This document shows positions 58,023 to 64,000 of a stretch of 64,000 nt of DNA, piece by piece (the stretch's first letter is position 1; every line of letters begins with the position of its first letter). The DNA comes from Entomoplasma freundtii. GTDB taxonomy: Bacteria > Bacillota_I > Bacilli_A > Mycoplasmatales > Mycoplasmataceae. The translations under genes were made by a program, and so were the position numbers. A model generated the notes under the pieces. The model ran no database searches. It was not told the origin of the DNA and was given only the letters and a program-made list of their open reading frames with translations. The stretch spans positions 310,001-374,000 of the forward strand of contig NZ_CP024962.1 of assembly GCF_002804205.1 (NCBI RefSeq). The letters run 5' to 3'.

Positions 58023-58613
58023 TATAAGATTCCCCTTTTTGTGGCTCTATTAAATTGAATTCTATTTTTTACTCTAATGAAGCGACTATCAACATTATAA
58101 GCTGAATATTTTTTTACCTTAATTGGGATAACAAGAATGGTTTATCAATTAATTCATCTTAATATTCATCAAATAATAAATTATCGGCACTCCCTCACTT
58201 GTTTAATTTATTGCTGATTATCAAACTTTAATAATCACCAGGATAAAGGATAATTCCCTTATTTTTTGACATATTTTTCTTCTCCCATTTCTATAACCAT
58301 CACAATTATGTTAGTTCTCTATTCCAAGACTCATAAGTTTATTTTAAAACCATCAACCGTTTGTTTGCGAACTATATCTTTATCATTATCTAAATATTTT
58401 GTTTTGTCATCTTAATCTTTGTTTGATTTTTTTTGTAACTAACCGCCCTAGTGAATTTTTCAACAATGGAATAGATTTTACGGAATAGAAAAATTACTTT
58501 AGTATTGCCTCGATACTTTTAAATTATTTGAAAAAATTTTCACTAAATGTAAATTTAATTTATTTTTTCTCACAATAAAATCCGAACCTTATAATGAAAG
58601 CGCAGGAGGTATT
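58023..58613. other. Divergent control region between mupG and the EIICB operon
   Basis: About 590 AT-rich bases with scattered A/T repeats. TATAAT at 58590-58595 serves the plus-strand operon. A dyad for an RpiR-type regulator would be expected here but was not clearly seen. No gene was found. Confidence 0.45.
58567..58595 (+). promoter_or_regulatory. Promoter of the EIICB-peptidase operon
   Basis: TTCTCA (58567-58572) and TATAAT (58590-58595) with a 17-base spacer. The EIICB gene begins 18 bases downstream of the -10, behind AGGAGGT, which leaves a very short leader. Confidence 0.6.
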
Positions 58614-60410
58614 ATGGAAACTGACAAAGATTTACCAGAAAATAATAATTCTGACAAGAACTTATTAGTTCAAGCGTTGCCTAAGGAGAAAGTTGATTTA
58701 ACAAAGAAACCTTCTTTTTTAGAAAAATGGTTCGCCCCAATGAAAAACAAAAAACCACGGAAAGATAATAAATTCTTCGGTTTTATGCAACAACTTGGCG
58801 GTACTTTTATGTTACCGGTAGCGGTGCTCTCGATCGCCGGTGTATTTCTCGGACTTGGTTCTGGTTTACAAAGTGTTGTAACGAATGAAGTAAGTCATGT
58901 AGGTTATACAATTTTAGGATTTATTGGTACTATTGGTCAATTTTTCTTTGATCTTTTAGGCCTATCGTTTACGATTGCCATTGTAGTTGGTTTAGCAAGC
59001 AATAATGCTGGATCCGCTGCTTTTGCGGCTGTTTTATCCTATTTTGGTACTTTAGCAGGGATGAACTTCATGATTGGTGTGCTTCCGCCTCATGTCTACT
59101 CTGTCATTTTTAATTCTGCTGGAGTGGAAGCTGAAACAATCAAATTAGTTAAACCAATGTTTGGTTTTGCCAAAGTTATGGATCTCTCAATTTTAGGGGC
59201 AATTTTTAACGGAATTATTGTTTGAAAATTGCACGAATTTTTTCAATATAAGCAATTGCCGACTGCTTTTTCCTTCTTTGGTGGAAAACGTCTCACACCG
59301 TCAATTTCTTTAATTGTTTTCCCAGTTTTTGGCATGGCATTAGTTTTTATTTGACCATGAATTGCTAAAGGACTATATTGAATGGGAGTAGGTTTTACTT
59401 ATCTTGGTCATTTTGGCCCAGGCTTATTTATTTTTACTTCCCGTTTACTTTGCCCAACTGGTTTACATCATATGCTTAATGCCTTATTTTCCCAAACTGC
59501 CGTTGGGGGAAATTGAACAATCATCCAAAATGATGGAACAGAAATAATTGTGCAAGGAACACTTAAAGCAATGCAAGCCTTTTTGGGAAATGGCCAAATG
59601 ATTCCCCCAGAACTAGCCCGTTGAATGACTGGTTCTTACATTTTACCGATTTTCTTTGGTTTACCAGCTGCTGCTTTTGCTATTTATATGGCGGCAAAAA
59701 AAGATCAGCGACCTGTCATCAAAGGTGCAATTATTTCCGGGATTTTAGCAACCGCGGTTGGCGGTGTCACCGAAACGATTGAATTTCTCTTCTTATTTAT
59801 TGCGCCATGACTATATATTTTCCATGCGTTGATGGTGGGGCTTGGTTACATTGTCTTTTCACTTGCAAGAACCCAAATTGGTTTAGGTGGTGAACTACCA
59901 ACATGAATTATTTATGGTCCCATTCAAGGCTGAGCAACGCGTTGGTGAATGGCTTTAATTTGTGGCCCTATTTGATCACTAATTTACTTCAATGTTTTCT
60001 ATTTTAGTATTAAAAAATTTGATATTAAAACAATTGGTAGAACTGCCGAAATTAAAACCAATACTCTAATGAATAACTTTGTGGGTGATGCTTTAAAAGC
60101 TCCTACTGACAAAAATAAAAAACGTGCTAAAACAAAAGAAGCAAAGGTAAAGCCTGAAGAAATTATGGCTGAACAAATCTTGCTAATGGTTGGGGGATGA
60201 AACAATATTGATAAATTAACTAATTGTTTTTCTCGTTTAAGAATGACATTTAAGGAACCAATTGAATTAACCGATGAACAAGTGAAAGCAATTGGAGCTG
60301 TCGGCTTAATTAAAATTTCTGACACTAGCTATCAAATTGTTTGTGGCGCTAAAGTAGAAGGGGTACGTGACTTTATGGAACGTAAAAAGGTGTTAATTAG
60401 TAATGATTAG
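58614..60410 (+). CDS. PTS EIICB, glucose/maltose family (MalX-like)
   Basis: Permease of 598 aa. A charged N-terminal extension (~55 residues) comes first, then the EIIC domain from GFMQQLGGTFMLPVAVLSIAG to about residue 470, including GLHHMLNALF and VGGVTETIEFLF. EIIB at the C terminus has the phospho-Cys C538 in NCFSRLRM. No EIIA is attached. The operon also holds an M17 and an M24 peptidase, an RpiR regulator and a MalY-like enzyme. E. coli malX-malY pairs the same EIICB type and enzyme, so a maltose/glucose-like substrate is one reading. The divergent mupG gene makes an amino-sugar disaccharide the other. Confidence 0.87.
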
Positions 60411-61770
60411 TATTCAACCAGAAAAAAAATATCCGATTAGTTTACGGGGCTTTTGCAAAGAGGAGAGTCAGTCCATTGATTCTTGTTTTCTTGATGTTAA
60501 AGAACCTGGCAATATTACTCTATCGGATAAACATGCCACTGCTTATGTTTACTTGGGTGACAAAAACAAAGTAGATTTTGATTTAGTTTATAACCATCTA
60601 AAAAATTTTCTTGCCAAAATTAGTTACGATTTAGATATTGATATTGATAGTTTTAACCCGTTAGCTAATGATAAAGTGGTTCAAGGAGTGATTCAGGCTT
60701 GTCTTTATGGTCACCATAACTTCTATACCTTGAAAGCAAAAAAGCCTCGGGAAGTAAACTTTAATCTCATTACTAAAAACAATCAATTAGAGAATATTTT
60801 AAAAAAGAATCGTTCATTAATGGAAAGCCTTAATGCCTGTCGAGATTGATGCGATTTACCACCTAATATTTGTACCCCCAAAGGGTTTGTAGAACTGGCT
60901 TCGAAATTTTTAAGACCATCTACAAATTTGAAAATTAGTACTTTAAATCGTCATGAATGTGAACAATTAGGCATGGGTCTTTTTCTCTCTGTAGCGCAAG
61001 GAGGCATTAATGAACCGCAGTTCATGATTGTGGAATACGAAGGCAACCCCGCAAGTAATGACAAAACTGCTTTTATTGGCAAAGGCATTACTTTTGATTC
61101 TGGTGGTTATGCTCTAAAACCCTTAATTGGGCAACGAAACGAACGCTATGATATGTGTGGCGCTGCAGCTGTTATTGCTGCCATGCATGGTATTGCGAAA
61201 GAGGCACCGAAAACTAATATTGTGGCTATTGCGCCCTTAGCGGAAAATAGAATTGGTGGGGGAACAACCCTTAATTCCTCGATTGTGACATCGATGAGTG
61301 GGCGCACAGTTGAAGTTGTTTCTACCGATGCTGAAGGACGTATGGTGATGGCTGACGCGATTACTTATGCCATTAAACACCTTAAAGCAACGAAGATTGT
61401 GACAGTAGCTACATTAACTGGAGCGATGATTATGGGCCTAGGCAAATATACTACCGGAGCCATGTCAAGAGATGACAATTTTTTTCAAGAATTTTGACAA
61501 GCAGCGCAAACGGCCAACGAACGGTTTTGACGAATGCCTTTAGAACCAGAAAGTTTTAAAGCAATGACAGAAAGTAAGTATGCTGATTTAAATAACCATG
61601 TTTGAATAAAATATAATCCCCCAGGTAATGCAGCAGCTTTCTTGGATATTTTTTCGGAAGATAAACCATTTATTCATATTGATATAGCAGGGAGTGCGTA
61701 TATAGATGATCGATCAAAAGGAACAATGGTCAAAAGCATCATTGAATATGCTTGCCAAACAGGGCAATAG
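60403..61770 (+). CDS. pepA: Leucyl aminopeptidase family M17
   Basis: Cytosolic zinc/manganese aminopeptidase of 455 aa that removes N-terminal residues from peptides. Active-site segments: FIGKGITFDSGGYALKP (metal-binding Lys and Asp), MCGAAAVIAAM and STDAEGRMVMADAI (Asp, Glu and the bicarbonate-site Arg), all in order at the usual spacing. The N-terminal domain is shorter than in E. coli PepA. Its ATG overlaps the EIICB stop by eight bases, so sugar import and peptide breakdown are co-translated, which would suit import of a glycopeptide such as a muropeptide (speculative). Confidence 0.93.
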
Positions 61771-62863
61771 TAATACAAATCTTTTCAAAATTAGGCAACT
61801 AATTCTTGATAATAATATTGATGCCATTTTATTAACATCTAAACAAAACCGTTATTGAGCAACAGGTTTTTTAAATTCTTCAGGTTATCTTTATGTTGAT
61901 TTAAAAAGGGCAATTTTGTTTGTTGATGGCCGTTATAAAACTGACGTTATCAATAAGGCAAAAGATTGTGAAGTTTTTATTGTGAAAAACGTTTTTGAAG
62001 ATATTAATCAAGAAATTAATAAATTTGGGATTCAAAGTCTCGGAATTGAGTCAGAATATTTGACAAATAATTTTATTGAAATGCTTCAAGAAAAAGTTCA
62101 AGTCCCAATAATTAAACCGGTCTCAGTGAGGTCCCTGCGGATGGTTAAAACTAAACTAGAATTAGCAAAATTAGCTAAAGCTGCCGAAATTGGTGACAAA
62201 GCCTTAATCGAAGTCTTACGCAATTTTAAACTTGGCAAAACTGAGGACGAATTAGAGAACGAAATTTTTGCTTCATTTATTAAACAAAAAGCGGACAAAA
62301 TCTTCCCAAGGGTGGTTTTGGTTTCTGGAGAACGTGGTTGTCTGCCGCATGGAAAGCCAACCGATAAAGTAATTCATGAAGGCGAACTTCTTACAATTGA
62401 TTTTGGCTGTGTTTATGATGGCTATTGTTCCGATATGACGAGAACGGTAGCTATTGGCGAAGTTTCAGAAGAACTTCGGAAAATTTATCAGATTGTTAAG
62501 GAGGCTCAAGCAGCAGGGATCAGAAATGCCTATCCTGGTATAACGGGAGCGGAGTTACATAAAATTGTGTGAAATGTGATCGATGGATATGGATATGCTG
62601 ACTATTTTGTGCACCAAACTGGTCATGGGATTGGATTAGAAGTTCATGAAGCACCAAGGGTGGCTTCCTATGACAACACAATTCTCGAAGAAAACATGGT
62701 TGTCACTATCGAACCAGGAATTTACATTCCTGGAGTGGGCGGAGTGCGTATTGAAGATATGGTCCAGGTTACTAAAGATGGTGGGAAGTGCTTAACAAAA
62801 CTTAATAATGAATTAATAAATATCTTAGGAGAAGAATTAAATTTTGCAATCAACCGATATTAA
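61706..62863 (+). CDS. Xaa-Pro aminopeptidase family M24
   Basis: Metallopeptidase of 385 aa in the aminopeptidase P / prolidase group. The creatinase-like N-terminal domain (residues 1-150) precedes the pita-bread catalytic domain with ligands in [18 protein letters not shown] (two Asp), [13 protein letters not shown] (His), TIEPGIYI (Glu) and VRIEDMV (Glu). ATG at 61706 was chosen because GGGAG lies 11 bases upstream; a shorter start at 61748 is possible. It overlaps pepA by 65 bases and the next regulator by 20. Together with pepA it can degrade proline-containing peptides. Confidence 0.9.
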
Positions 62864-63629
62864 AAATCTTTTACTTAACAAAACAAATGACCCTAATAAC
62901 ACTTACCAATTAATTGCTAAAACCATCTTAGAAAATCTAAACGATATGGATAACTTAAGCATTACGGATTTGGCTTTAAAATCAAGTTCATCTACCGCCA
63001 CGATTACTAGATTTGCCCTTAGCTTAGGTTTTAGTGGTTATAAATCTTTAAAATACAACATTGTTTTATACAATAATCGTTTTGCTAAAACTATCCAACA
63101 AGCCGAAACCAAACCTCAAGACATCTTTTATGACACTTATAATCGCCTTAAATCGGAAAGTATTAATCAAATTATGTTATTGAAAAGACAAGGGGTTATT
63201 GCAACATTTGTCAAAGAGATTCAAAAAGCTTCCAAAACAACCATTATCGGTTTTTCTTTGGCAAAGGACCTAAGCATTATTTTTTCTCAAAGATTATCAC
63301 GATTAGGGTTTAATACCGAAGTTATTTCCGATCCTAATTATATTGATGGTAGTATTTCTACTTTAACCTCTGATGATTTTGTTATTTTAATTTCTTTATC
63401 AGGTCACAATAATTTGGTTTTAAGTTATTTGAAAAAAATTCAAATCTTTCACCCAAAAACAAAAGTCGCTTTTCTAAACTGCGATGAAATCACTAATTTT
63501 AGCAATGTTATTAATGTTGATTTTGTTAGTGATGAATATTTGCTTTGAGATAATTACTCAATTGCTAGTCAAACTCTTTTGCAGTTTTGAGACTATATTT
63601 ATTACGAAATTTTTAAGGAGATGAAATAA
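62844..63629 (+). CDS. MurR/RpiR-family regulator with TTG start
   Basis: A 261-aa regulator. The N-terminal RpiR helix-turn-helix has [20 protein letters not shown] near residues 50-69. A complete SIS domain follows ([31 protein letters not shown]) to bind a phosphosugar. No ATG precedes the HTH in frame; TTG at 62844 with AGGAGAAG about 12 bases upstream gives a normal N terminus, so a TTG start is preferred. It is embedded in the EIICB operon and probably represses it. It is a close structural homologue of the 3.8-kb regulator, but its SIS domain is better conserved. Confidence 0.88.
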
Positions 63630-63632
63630 ATA

Positions 63633-64000
63633 ATGAGTGATTTTAAACCCTTGGATATTGATCGGTCGCATGTTAATGACCGACATTGGAACCTCGAAAG
63701 TTTAAGTCAAACTTATAAAATTAACCCAAATAGAGAATTATTTTCTTTATGAATTGGCGACCATGATTTTCAGGTGCCTATTAAAGTACAAGAAGCTATT
63801 CAGCAACGTTTAGCGGTTCCTGTTTACGGTTATGCTTTTTTGCCACAAACATTTTATGAAGCTATCATTAAATGAAATAAAGAACAATTTAATTTAACCT
63901 ATAAAAAGGAAAATATCATCTTAAGTCATGGTACTATCGCCGCCATGATAATGACCATTAAAGCTTTTTCTAACCCCGGTGAGGCAATTTTACTTACTTC
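63633..64000 (+). CDS. MalY/PatB-type PLP-dependent enzyme (3' end outside window)
   Basis: The visible ~122 residues match the N terminus of the MalY/PatB group of fold-type I enzymes (cystathionine beta-lyase/aminotransferase). Signs are SLWIGDHDFQVPIKVQEAI, where most members read WIADMDFPVPP.V..AL, then VPVYGYAFLPQTFYEAIIKW and ILSHGTIAAMIMTIKAF. The PLP lysine lies beyond the window. AAGGAG sits 16 bases upstream. In E. coli MalY also modulates the maltose regulator; here it may be metabolic only. Confidence 0.82.

Overview
The window comes from a mollicute. Nearly every convincing protein is split by in-frame TGA codons, often at positions where the family has a conserved Trp, so TGA is read as Trp and only TAA/TAG stop translation; all coordinates below use that code. 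The gene content (at least nine PTS proteins or complexes, guaA/guaB with a purine riboswitch, parE/parC, dinB, xseA/xseB, recD2, no wall-synthesis genes) suggests the Spiroplasma/Entomoplasma/Mesoplasma branch. That placement is inferred from content, not from a phylogeny.

Layout. 1-8.0 kb (+): amino-sugar import (murP, murQ, a TauE/SafE carrier), a MurR/RpiR regulator, a glucose-family EIICB, a small membrane protein and a GH29 alpha-fucosidase. 8.4-14.1 kb: AT-rich accessory block with a PHP-ABC ATPase plus a small partner (-) and a nuclease-helicase of the DUF2075 type plus a frameshifted membrane protein (+). 14.2-16.7 kb: ascorbate-family PTS as three subunits. 16.8-20.9 kb: an m5C methyltransferase overlapping a DUF262/DUF1524 GmrSD-like nuclease. 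21-25.6 kb: a four-helix membrane protein (-), a decayed surface-protein gene, udk and a KAP P-loop NTPase. 25.7-36.1 kb (-): a ten-gene PTS/alpha-mannosidase operon resembling E. coli mngA-mngB combined with a lactose/cellobiose-family PTS whose IIC gene is tandemly duplicated. 36.8-53.5 kb: mostly core genes (parE, parC, guaA under a guanine-type riboswitch, a CBS-less guaB, azoreductase, recD2, nagA) with several unrecognised membrane proteins. 53.5-56.7 kb (-): nusB, xseA, xseB, dinB. 56.9-58.0 kb (-): MupG-like 6-phospho-muramidase. 58.6-64 kb (+): EIICB, two peptidases, a second RpiR regulator and a MalY/PatB-like enzyme that runs off the end.

How it fits together. The carbohydrate genes describe an organism living on sugars released from other cells: MurNAc or MurNAc-GlcNAc (MurP, MupG, MurQ, NagA), fucosides (GH29), alpha-mannosides (GH38 with an EIIABC) and probably maltose-like sugars. 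Peptidoglycan sugar catabolism in an organism that makes no peptidoglycan implies scavenging from walled neighbours. The interspersed accessory ATPases and the methyltransferase/nuclease pair look like genome-defence genes. No rRNA, tRNA, CRISPR array, transposase or convincing replication origin was found.
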